DNA of 64,000 nt from Cladobotryum mycophilum (taxonomy: Eukaryota > Ascomycota > Sordariomycetes > Hypocreales > Hypocreaceae): positions 471,478 through 535,477 of the forward strand of contig JAVFKD010000013.1 of NCBI GenBank assembly GCA_036429605.1. Direction: 5' to 3'. The position numbers and the translations under genes were made by a program. Position 1 is the first letter of the stretch. Each line of letters starts with the position of its first letter. The notes below the pieces were generated by a model that was not told where the DNA came from, searched no databases, and saw only the letters and a program-made list of their open reading frames with translations. This document shows positions 54,271-64,000 of the stretch, one piece after another.

Positions 54271-55598
54271 TCATCTATCTAGAGTATCTTTTACTACCTC
54301 CGGCGGAAACTTTCTAGACATGATCTTCTTTGCCCAATGACGAAAATGCGTCTTTTTGGCGTACTCCGCGGTGACACATGCGTCAACACGGAACAGAGCC
54401 ACACCCCCAGTTGCCGCAAGTCTGACGTCTTTGAGTCTCTCAACGCGAACAGAGTGGCTTTCCTTGACCAGGCTCCCGGCGTCCAAAGCAACCCGAGCCC
54501 AAGCTTGTGCCCCGTACCCCTCAATGATGAGTTCCTTTGCGTGTTTAAGGAGCGTCGCCGGAATGTACTCAATAGACACGCTCATGCACGTGGGAAACCA
54601 GTAGACTCCCAGTTCATATGAGACACGGCCAACAAATCTTGTGAGCTTCATTGTTGGACAGGACATAGCAGCAACGTCACGGAAAGGAGGCTTCCGCATC
54701 TGCAGATCCTGAACCCAGCTGTCACAGTCCCATTGAACGAGATAATCCACCAATCCGGACAGGATAGAAGTGGGCGGCTCCTCCAGATTGACCCAAATCA
54801 CCTTCCCCCTCGATTGGCTACCACCTTCGCCATGTTTCTGCATAGCCTCATGGGCCCATTAACACGTAGGCTTGTGCCGAGTATAAGCAGAACATCGGGG
54901 AGAGAGATCTCATCCTCATGGATGAAACGAGCGATGGTTTCTCCATCGCGATGAGATACACCCAAAAGTTCAATGTCTGGCATAAGTGTGCCAACAGCGG
55001 TTCGCCGCTTGCCCTGGCTTAGCCTAGCCTGTAGGCTGGAGGCGCAAGAGGCACAGTCGGGAGTGACGTTTGGGTAAGTCCCGGATTTCCTCTCAACACT
55101 GACTTGACAAACGGTGCACCTATAATGACGAAGCGAGCCATGAAGAGGAATACAATCCGTCTCAGGATCATTCATGTCCACGGAGAGGCCTATCTTACTC
55201 TCAAGCATATCTATGTTCTGAGTGTAACAACGGCGGAGTTGACGTTGATCTCGTAAGGTGCGGATGAGGTAGTGCGTTATCGTTGGCTCTGCTGCGATAG
55301 CTTTCTCGTAAAGCTCTGATGCCTTTTTGGCAAGCATCTCGGGTCCACCCGGACGACGAAGAATATTTGCAGAGAAAATGTTACCATTTTTGTACAGGCC
55401 CTCGTCTGATCGAAAGTCCTACGCTGGTCAGCAACTTTCAAGTACATCAGGATAAGGATCACAAACCGGAATACCCGCTGAGGTGCTGACACCAGCTCCC
55501 ATCACTACCACAATTCTTTTGGCGTTGGAGATTGTGGTTGCCACATGGTCCAGGTGGCCATGTGAATGAGGTAGCACGTGTACTCTTATTTTGGCCAT
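54271..55598 (-). CDS. Sirtuin (SIR2 family, HST3/HST4-like), one-base frame break
   Basis: Exon 1 (55467-55598, MAKIRVHVLPHSHGHLDH) joins exon 2 at 55418 in phase (48-bp intron, GTTTGT donor, CGTAG acceptor). Motifs in order: MGAGVSTSAGIP|DFRS (34-48), TQNID (110-114), catalytic-type His137 in PLHGS, zinc ligands C145/C148 and C166/C169, and LGTSL. The frame ends at 54798 but resumes one base out at a G5 tract (plus strand C5, 54805-54809) as KVIWVNLEEPPTS, the usual NAD-site continuation, then WDCDSWVQDL typical of HST3/HST4. An uncommon tail of about 130 aa follows. The family removes acetyl groups from histones (H3K56) using NAD in the nucleus. An assembly homopolymer error is a likely cause of the break. 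Confidence 0.85.
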
Positions 55599-55732
55599 GG
55601 TTGTCGTTTGTTATCTTGAGAAGAAGGGTGATTTAAGAGAAATATTTGAAGGCAGGGCAGGTGGTATTATATAGCCGTGAATGAATCGCCTTCGAGACGG
55701 TTAACCCCCCCCCCCTTTGTGGCTTGCTAGCC

Positions 55733-55811
55733 AACTTCCCAGGAAGTTAGGGGGTGTCAAGAGTCCACCGGGACTCTCCGCGGTGCCCGAGAGAGGACTT
55801 CTCAGGAAGTC
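55733..55811. repeat. Cluster of three short palindromes
   Basis: AACTTCC-CA-GGAAGTT (55733-55748), AGAGTCC-ACCG-GGACTCT (55760-55777) and GACTTC-TCAG-GAAGTC (55796-55811). A fourth, ACTTCC-TG-GGAAGT, lies at 56271-56284. All are in the promoter region between the sirtuin and Ulp1-like genes. Confidence 0.85.
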
Positions 55812-56471
55812 GCTTTCGGGGCCAGAGTCACAAGATCAGAGAATCCTAGCGTTGGAACGGCAGTAGCTCGCCATACGCTTGCATTGACCAGTCTCTGTCG
55901 TCAACACTGGCCGTGATGCTGCGGCCAGGGAGAGAATGAGAAAACAAGGCCAAATCCTCCTACCACGTCGTCGTGCAGCGCAGCATTCGGTCCTTCTCAA
56001 GAAGCTGTCTCCGTCAGAGCGTGATTCGTGGATGGGATGTGATCAAGGTCACTGCGAGGGTCGCTGTCCCTGAAGGTGGAGAGGTGTCGCTCTCAGCACA
56101 GTACGTGGATACTGATCAAACCAGCCATCGTGGTACTCACGATGAGGGGTCAACTTGTTATGGCTGGTTTGGTATGACGGTGACGAACAGAAGGGCCGTG
56201 GCTAGCTTATCATACATGGCCGTGACGTGGGATTGATGGCGGAGCAGGGAGTGCCCTTATCTATGGTGCAACTTCCTGGGAAGTCGGGGTCGATCTGAGG
56301 GCAGCTTCCTGCGCTGGCTCCACGGGACGGATATACCGCTTGGTATTGGTCGTAAGGAGCTCTTAAAGCTGTGCTCTCTCGCACCCAACTCCATCGACCG
56401 GTTCCCATATTTTTCATACTTTGGGCACGAATTCGATTGAACGTTAAATTTCCAGCGGACTTGACGCAGCC
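55812..56471. other. Intergenic between divergent sirtuin and Ulp1-like genes
   Basis: Open frames here lack ATG starts or domains. Contains the fourth palindrome at 56271-56284. Confidence 0.5.
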
Positions 56472-58541
56472 ATGGGACGCAGAGAACCAAAGAAGCCAGC
56501 GCAGAAACTCCTTGGCTATATCATGGAGATTCTCGGCAGCATCGATCGTCTTGACAACGAGCTATATCTGCTGGTCGAGCAGCTACCCCTCACTGAACGG
56601 CGCAGACTAAGAGAATTCGCTTCTATACTCTCTAATACCTGCGAGAGCAAGGGATTGAAAGACCATGATGAAGCAGCCGGGGAGACAATAGAAGCCGCCT
56701 GTGAGAGTCGGGGACGACGGGGAGGAGCTTTGCCTGACATTTCCCAACCCCCTGAATGCGCTGACGCTATCGAAAATTATTTATCGGCGGGTACCGCGAC
56801 CCCAAGGGCATTGGATGAGACGGAAAGTGACATACAATCACCAAGTATGTTGTCAACCATCGTCGTCGCTACTGAGGATACATCAATCAGTTCTGACGAA
56901 ACCGCCTCTCCTCGAGGAAATTCCTCTTCGAACAAGCCAACCCCCACCGAAAAACACGCGAGGCCGGTACGGGTGTCCTCCTCACTTCTTTCTCAATCGA
57001 TCGGCGACTTCATCCGCCATAGCCGGGAGGTCATCGGGAATCTCAGTGCTCCGACAGCCTCGCAGGAGATGTTCAAGTCAGTTTTTGATTCCGTCAACAA
57101 TGCAGAGCCCAAAATAGGGGACGCCTGGTCCGACGGCTCAGGGTGGCTTTCACTGTTGAAAGTAGGACGCGGGGAGAAGCTCCGAGGGACGATGAGATAC
57201 GTCTCCATAGCGATGGCGTTCGCAGACTGGCACCACTCACAGGTCCAATTGATCAGTCCTGGAGCGGAAAGGAAAAGCAAGGAAGCTCAAGATGCCTCGG
57301 GGCATGTTGTGAATAGAATGCTACAGTTTGTCAAGGAAGAGGATCAAAAAGAAAACCGCAAAACCTTGCACACAAGTTTGACGCGTGGCCGGAAATGGAA
57401 TCGTCTGAAGTGTGGGCTTGGTGTCGGCATCCTGATTATGGATCCATGGTAAGCATTCTTTTCAGTATTGAAGGTAGGCAAGCTAACTCACGGTAGGGGA
57501 CTTGGGAAATCATCCGAAGAGGTGCTGGACAAGCTGATTGCAGAGCTGCCTAGAAATGAAGCTAAATGGGCCGTTTTGAAGCTTCTCGATGTGCAGGTCA
57601 CAGAGTTCTTCCGAACAGGCCGGACAAACGAGACGCTCTTCAACGACGGCTTAAGACCCACAGGCCCCAAGGTCGGCCCGCCTCCCCAGCTAACCCAGGC
57701 CAAGATGCTCCAGATACCAGAGCAAGGCAGACTTCTCGTGAGAGGTACTGGGTTTCAATTTGACGCCAGCTCTTTCCGTGGACTTAAGCCAAATGTGTGG
57801 CTGACTGACTCAACTATAGAGGCTTGCCTGCACGTCTTGGACAAGTTGTCTTTTGTCCGGGTCGGTCGCTGTATCTCCATCCATTACAAGACTGGACCAA
57901 ACTCCGGCGCCATAATGAAGGATCCCTTCCAAGTGGCGGCTCGGAAGATGGAGTCGTGGCGCGAAGAGATGCAAGCCGAGCCGGTCTGCTTCTTCCCACT
58001 CTTCCTGCGTAACAACCATTTTAGTCTCCTTGAGATTAACCACCGAACAAAGACCATCCATCACTATGACTCTATTGTCATTCGGCCCGGAGAGATGACC
58101 GATGTGGAGGTATGTCTTCTGGAAGTCCTGGAAGAGATGAGAGCTAATTGTCTAGCAGAGGGCGTGCGCCAAAGCGTTTCCCCAGCTTCAATATGTTGAA
58201 GAGGTACGGCCATCATCATAATCCGCCTAGGCCCCGCTAATCCTCCTTGCCAGAGAGTAATACAGCAGACAGATGACCACAGCTGTGGCCCGATCGTAGT
58301 TAAGCATGCGCGACTTCGCATGCTCGGCCTACCCGCCACATTCGGGGTGGATGGGAAGTACAGCGCTGAAGCCTTGCGAGTAGAGATCATTGATCTTCTG
58401 AACTTGGCGTGGATGGATGATGCCATAACTGAAGCTCCGCCACCTCAAAGAAAGCGTAGAGCTGCTGTTAGAGCCCAAAAGTTCAACAAACGACTAAGAG
58501 GGGGACGCCAATTACATTGTGTGGAGACGAGTGTGTTATAG
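56472..58541 (+). CDS. Ulp1-type (C48) cysteine protease-like protein, possible frame break
   Basis: Exon 1 (56472-57448, MGRREPKKPAQKLLGYIMEI) joins exon 2 (from 57497) in phase across a 48-bp intron (GTAAGC donor, GGTAG acceptor). Exon 3 is 58254-58541. The long N-terminus is disordered, then RKWNRLKCGLGVGIL and a helical region. The protease domain has PNVWLTDSTIEACL, the catalytic His in NNHFSLLEIN, Asp in HHYDS, and the Gln/Cys pair in QQTDDHSCGPIVVKHAR. The stretch just before exon 3 (AKAFPQLQYVEE) is one base out of phase near 58165, so either a one-base insertion or an unseen intron breaks the gene. Intact relatives cleave SUMO-type conjugates; related domains also occur in transposon-captured genes. 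Confidence 0.8.
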
Positions 58542-60048
58542 TAGACAGTCCATTAATTGAGACGTTGTGCGTTTAAGCGACACAGCCGTAGGATAGAAAT
58601 AACTGCTGGGTAAATGTATGCATAACGAAATTCGATGATCCCTGATGATTTTGTATGTGCTCCCGTCCGGCCGCTCCGTGACTTCTTGCTGGTGAAGTAC
58701 TCTCCCCCACCGAAAATAGAGTACATTCGCACTGGCTCCGGGTACAACCATTGAGTGCGAGTATGCAAGTAGTCATTTGTATCTGCACGTACTTGGGGGG
58801 CCGCGCGAAGCCCAAAGTTTACACGACGTTTATCCGAGTTACAAATACCTGGCTTCAAATCTTTTACTCGTCTCCTTCGTCACACACACAATTTATTACG
58901 CCCGGTGGCTAAGCCAATAGGGCAACTATAAGTAACTATACTACTTGCACATTTCTTAAGCTTTTTCTTGATCTCTTTAAGCCCATACAGCGTCCATATC
59001 CAGTTTCCGTCTTTGTACTTATTATCTCCGTGAAGGCATAGTAAAAGATGAAATAGGTATCGCGGGTTTAATCAAATAACAATTACCCGTAGGCAACCCC
59101 TACAGGTATAATCAAGTCTGTTGTTGACTCCGCAGTCAGCTTATACCTTTAGAGTACCGTTACTAAATGTCTCAGCAAGGCGACTTGAGCCACTTCATGC
59201 CCTTTTACATTCGCTCTCAAGCTTGCAAGTAAAGTCGTATTTGGACTTTTACAAATTACTATTGTCGCCTTAGTTCTCTCCCCGGATAACGTCTCATCCG
59301 TATCGCCTTAGATGTTCTTTCTTTTCAGGTAGTCAGGTGGCTTTTAGGCTAATAGCAACTAAATCATGCAATCTTATTGAGCAGCGGCCCGTATACATTG
59401 GCGGCGGATAACCTCGTATTAGCGTAGCAAGCCGTATCTCTGAGCATCCTCCGCTCATGAATTACACATTGAATGCGGTATATAAAGCTTTTTGCCATCA
59501 CAAAAATACAGTTTCATCGAGATAATTTAAGAGTGAAATCGTCAAACTCCAGCCGGCGGCAGCGGGACAGAACATAGCACAGTCGATGTACTAGCTGGCT
59601 GTCTGGGTCGCAGGAATGCCCGTCAGTATCGGCAATCTCAATTACTATGGCGCTGGACCTTTGACTCCCTAAGCGGTGTCTAAGCAAGTGCCAGTCTATG
59701 GCTGATCACATGTCAGGAGAACATCGGCTGGGGCACCGATAAGCTGTCTGTTTGATCTGCAACTTTCTGAATTCTCTCTCAGATTAGCAGCCAACGCGAC
59801 AAGTGTCTGTAACCGAGATCCTACCCAACCCCACCCCCACCTGGTTCAACCCAATGCTGAGCGGGGTCGCAACAGCCAGCCTCATTTCCTTCTTTCTAAG
59901 GTCTCTACGTTTTGTTTCTACTGTCTATGGGAGGAGTCGAATAGTTGGTATCTTTTAAGGCGCACCGCTCGAACCTCTCGTTATTCTAGAACAGCGCAAG
60001 TTGACCTAAACAAATCGCCATCGACAAAACCCCGATCCGCAAACGAAA
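58542..60048. other. Intergenic, no supported gene
   Basis: About 1.5 kb of AT-rich DNA with only short conflicting frames; nothing recognised. Confidence 0.55.
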
Positions 60049-63000
60049 ATGTCGAACCACGAAGACTACACTGTTGGGTGGATCTGCGCCATTAGCACAG
60101 AGCGCGTCGCCGCAGAAGCCTTTCTTGACGAGGAACACGAGCCACCTGAATATGTCTCTTCCCATGACAACAATGATTATACGCTGGGTAAGATTGGGAA
60201 ACATAATGTCGTTATTGCCGTCTTGCCCGACGGTGAGTACGGAATAGCTTCCGCAGCTAGTGTCGCGAGAGATATGCTGCATAGCTTTCCTAATGTCCGA
60301 ATCGGTCTAATGGTAGGTATCGGCGGCGGTGCGCCAAGCGCCAAGCATGATATCCGTCTAGGCGACATCGTCGTCAGTGCTTCTCGCGATGGGAAAGGAG
60401 GTGTGTTCCAATACGACTTTGGTAAAACGGTACAGGATCAAAGCTTCCAACAGACTGGTTTCTTAGACCAACCACCGACGGCCCTAAGAACTGCCGTGAA
60501 CGGAATCAAGGCCCAGTACGAGAGGAAGGGACATCGGCTCGAAGAGACAATCATCAATATTCTTCAAAAGAACCCAAGGTTACGGCGGGAGTATAAACGG
60601 CCAGACCCAAGCAGCGACAGGCTATACAGAAGTGGGGTCGTCCATCCAGCGGGTGAGACAAGTTGTGCAGCCGTCTGCGGTGATGATCTCTTAATCTTAC
60701 TACCTCGAACTGAACGGACAGAAAACGACGATAATCCGGCCATTCACTACGGCACAATTGCTTCAGCGAATCAGCTAATGAAAGACGCCATGACAAGGGA
60801 CAGACTTGCTGCAGAGAAGGATGTTCTGTGTTTCGAAATGGAGGCGGCAGGGCTGATGAACCACTTCCCCTGTCTGGTCATTCGCGGTATTTGCGACTAC
60901 TCGGATTCGCACAAGAATAAAGAGTGGCAAGGGTATGCAGCAATGGCGGCTGCTGCGTACGCAAAAGATCTTCTTACCCGAATCCCTCCTAACAGAGTTG
61001 AGGCTGAGAAAAAGATCGGCGGCCTACTTAGTGAAAGTTAGTTCCTAGCCCCCTTGCTTCGTGTACTATAATACTAAATAGGCCTTTAAAGTCGATCAAA
61101 AGATAGATACTGTCAGCCAGAGTCTTTCGTTCATCAAAATTCCAGTTGCGGAGGGGGCAGCTTTTGACTCTTATGCCGAGGAGCAGAACTCAGTCTGCCT
61201 GCCAAAAACCCGAATCGAACTCCTCCATCAAATATCGGAATGGGCCGAGAACCCGAGTACCAAGTCAATTTTCTGGCTAAATGGTATGGCGGGGACTGGA
61301 AAGTCAACCATATCCCGCACTATCGCCCGATCCTTTGCTAGCACTGGCCATCTAGGCGCCAGTTTCTTCTTCAAGAGAGGAGAGGGTGACCGGGGGAGCT
61401 CCGCGAGATTTTTCACGACAATAGCCGCTCAGTTAGCAGCAAGAAAACCCACTATCGCTTCTCATATCAAGAGTGCAATTGATGCCAACTCTGCTATCGG
61501 CGACAAGGGACTAAAGGAGCAGTTCGACAAGCTTATCTTGCAGCCTCTAACCGCGATTTCACTAAATGCTGAAAAAGGCGAATTTCTTGTCATCGTCATC
61601 GATGCCCTAGATGAGTGCGAGTTGGAAGATGAAGTAAAACTTATCATTCATCTCTTTGGTAGTGCTAAGGGCTTAGGGTTAAAAGTCTTTGTCACTAGCC
61701 GACCAGAGCTTCCAATCCGTCTTGGTTTTCATTCTATTATGGGCAAATATAGAGACATCGTTCTGCACGAGATACCCGAACCTATAATCGAGCATGACAT
61801 ATCTACCTTTCTCGAACATGAGCTGGCGAAAATCCGGACAGCATATAATGTTTCAATACCAAAAGAGGGATGGCTGCCTATAGATTGGCCTGGGCAATCT
61901 AACATTCAGTGCCTCGTAAAGATGGCAATTCCCCTCTTTATTTTTGCTGCCACTGTTTGTCGCTTTCTCGCCGATCGTAGGTGTGGGAACCCCAATGACC
62001 AGCTACGAGAGGTTCTACAATTTCGAACAAAAAGCCAAGAATCACAACTGGATGCAACGTACCTACCTATATTAAACCAGCTAGTTGCAGGGTTGCCCAT
62101 CAAAAAAAGAGACAAAGCTCTTCAACATTTCCGAACTATTGTTGGATCTATAGTAGTACTTGCAAGTCCCCTTTCAATAACTGCCCTGGCTCAGATTATG
62201 TCTGTCTCTCAGGGAATTCTCAACAACCAATTGAGTATGCTTCATTCTGTTCTAAGCATCCCACAATCGGCAGGGTCTCCTGTCAGGCTACTGCATCTAT
62301 CTTTCCGCGACTTTCTATTAGATCCTGAGCGGCAGGGGGAAAACCTCTTCTGGGTCGATGAGACACTAGCTCATAGTCAAATGGCAGCTAACTGTCTGCG
62401 CACTATGAAACAATTCCTCCGAGAAGACATCTGTAATCTACGGAAGTTAGGACTGGAAGGTTCCATAGTTGACAGTCAAAAGGTCAACGCAGATATTCCT
62501 GCTGAACTCCAGTATGCCTGCCTAAACTGGGTATTCCACCTCCAAGGCGCGCGAAATCATGGTGATTATGGGGAAGCCTTTCAATTCCTAAAACAGCATT
62601 TCCTGCACTGGATTGAGACGTTAAGTTTAATGCGACGAGCACCGGAAAGCATCAAGATAATTAAAAGTCTACAAGCTCTTCTACAGGCAAGTTTATATAA
62701 TAATCCACTAAATAAGGCTACTAACTCTATAATAGGAAGAGAGTACTAATTTATTGTCTGACTTTTTAAACGACTCTCTACAGCTTCTTCGCACTAATTT
62801 ATCAATTATTTGTACTGCACCTCTTCAGATATATTCTTCAGTCCTTCTATTTGCTCCGCGCGGGGGTATTATTAGGAACTTGTTTGAAGGCGCGATACCT
62901 AATTGGATACATCTCAAACCAAAGACAGAGAGCAATTGGGCTCAATGTATCCAGAAACTCGAGGGCCATAGCGACTCGGTTCGGTCGGTAGCCTTCTCGC

Positions 63001-63745
63001 ACGACTCATCGCTCGTGGCATCGGCCTCAGGCGACGCACGGTCCGGCTATGGCGCGCCGACACGGGCGACTGCGTCCAGACACTCGAGGGCCATAGCGGC
63101 TCGGTCCAGTCGGTAGCCTTCTCGCACGACTCATCGCTCGTGGCATCGGCCTCACACGACCGCACGGTCCGGCTATGGCGCGCCGACACGGGCGACTGCG
63201 TCCAGACACTCGAGGGCCATAGCGACTCGGTCCAGTCGGTAGCCTTCTCGCACGACTCATCGCTCGTGGCATCGGCCTCAGGCGACGGCACGGTCCGGCT
63301 ATGGCGCGCCGACACGGGCGACTGCGTCCAGACACTCGAGGGCCATAGCGGCTCGGTCCAGTCGGTAGCCTTCTCGCACGACTCATCGCTCGTGGCATCG
63401 GCCTCAGGCGACCGCACGGTCCGGCTCTGGCGCGCCGACACGGGCGACTGCGTCCAGAAACTCGATATTGGTGGTATATCTCACTTATCATTTATATCTG
63501 ATAATTTGCACCTCCTTACAAATGTCGGGACGTTCATTACAGCAGAAACCAAGCATAATTTCCGTGCTATTGGCTACGGATTCAGCAGAGACCGCTGTTG
63601 GATTACATGGAATGGAAATGACTTGCTCTGGCTACCACTAGAATATCGGCCGTCTTGTATGGCAGTCAGTAAGTCAACATTAGTGGTTGGCTGTCACTCG
63701 GGGAGAGTTTTGGTAATTGCATTTTCTACAAAATTCAGGCCTTAA
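60049..63745 (+). pseudogene. NLR: PNP_UDP-NACHT-WD40, one-base deletion in first WD40
   Basis: Exon 1 (60049-61036) encodes a nucleoside-phosphorylase-like sensor (YTVGWICAISTERVAAEAFL, GLMVGIGGGAP, FEMEAAGLMNHFPCLVIRGI). A 55-bp intron (TACTAAA branch, AAAG acceptor) leads to exon 2 (61092-62686) with NACHT Walker A NGMAGTGKST and Walker B FLVIVIDALDEC. A 49-bp GC-AG intron (62687-62735) leads to the WD40 exon. The first of four WD40 units lacks one base near 63034 (GACGCACGG versus GAC[C/G]GCACGG), shifting the frame; the other units and the cap remain open to 63745. Intact proteins are non-self sensors that oligomerise to trigger cell death. Four units are too few for a seven-blade propeller. 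Confidence 0.88.
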
Positions 63746-64000
63746 AGTGTACAGACCTAAGCTTATTCTCTTTTTATAATAACTTTGTAAAGGAGAGTTG
63801 GAGGGGACTGGGTTAATTTATACCCCGCAGGTCTTATTCTTTAATTTCTATGGAGTAGAATCTTCTAGATTTTAGAGTTACGGTAATGATGCGAAGTGAG
63901 ATTGTAACGTGCGCCACATGAGTATCACGAATACATGCAATAAGACACACTGGGACATCTTGTTAAAAGCTTGCCCTTACATCACTCGTTGCAATTTTCT
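63746..64000. other. 3' flank of the second NLR
   Basis: AT-rich; nothing recognised before the window edge. Confidence 0.6.

Noticed and set aside
53052..58541. A metabolic cluster around the cis-aconitate decarboxylase
   Set aside because: No mitochondrial carrier, MFS exporter or transcription factor of an itaconate cluster lies beside it; neighbours are unrelated.
15000..64000. A Starship-type giant element covering the accessory part
   Set aside because: No DUF3435 tyrosine-recombinase captain gene or its flanking direct repeats were seen in the window.

Overview
The window is nuclear DNA of a filamentous ascomycete, most likely a sordariomycete and possibly Hypocreales. The evidence is: short introns (about 45-70 bp) with GTAWGT-type donors and CTAAC branch points; a class II hydrophobin with exact eight-cysteine spacing; an alpha-factor-type pheromone precursor with WC...CW peptides; HET-type NACHT/WD40 NLR genes; Fot/pogo and hAT transposon remains; and TGG-to-TAG damage typical of repeat-induced point mutation (RIP). 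No rRNA, CRISPR array or convincing tRNA was seen.

Layout. 1-14.8 kb looks like conserved chromosome: a partial F-box/DUF7730-like gene (-), an NmrA-like dehydrogenase (-), the pheromone precursor (-), a gene-free interval of about 7.4 kb, the hydrophobin (+) and the 5' part of a mitochondrial-type gene (+) that ends abruptly near 14.8 kb. From about 15 kb to the end the character is accessory: lineage-specific small genes, many rebuilt here from several exons (chromodomain-like 15.4-16.9; 108-aa protein 17.3-17.7; coiled-coil protein 19.3-19.9; nuclear protein 27.9-28.8; C2H2 zinc fingers 29.1-29.9; 503-aa repeat protein 35.1-36.6; zinc-ribbon-like protein 37.9-38.2; proteins at 39.1 and 40.1). 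They are mixed with damaged genes, fold-back repeats and transposon relics. 41.9-50.1 kb is repeat-dominated: an array of nine mini-hairpins, two clusters of a TTACCAGT/ACTGGTAA motif about 6 kb apart, a 14-bp minisatellite, a hAT relic and a complete Fot/pogo element with TA target duplication. 50.1-58.5 kb holds a TM2-domain gene, a cis-aconitate-decarboxylase-like gene killed by three TAG codons, a sirtuin and a Ulp1-type protease. NLR genes lie at 21.1-25.9 kb (NACHT_N-NACHT-12 WD40) and 60.0-63.7 kb (PNP_UDP-NACHT-4 WD40).

How the parts relate. The two NLRs share a C-terminal cap, and their WD40 units are almost identical within each gene, as expected of fast-evolving non-self recognition (heterokaryon-incompatibility type) receptors. 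Both are frame-disrupted as given. Several accessory genes carry one-base frame breaks, two of them at an identical G5-AAGG context, so residual assembly error must be separated from true gene decay. The sirtuin, Ulp1-like and chromodomain-like genes have chromatin or SUMO-type domains, but nothing in the sequence shows that they act together.

Most novel signals: the nine-member mini-hairpin array whose stems differ but remain paired (41998-42248); the perfect 40-bp-arm palindrome (34849-34930); the paired ACTGGTAA motif clusters that may be the subterminal regions of an undescribed large element (about 43.0-50.1 kb); and an intact WD40 repeat array sitting downstream of a decayed NLR core.
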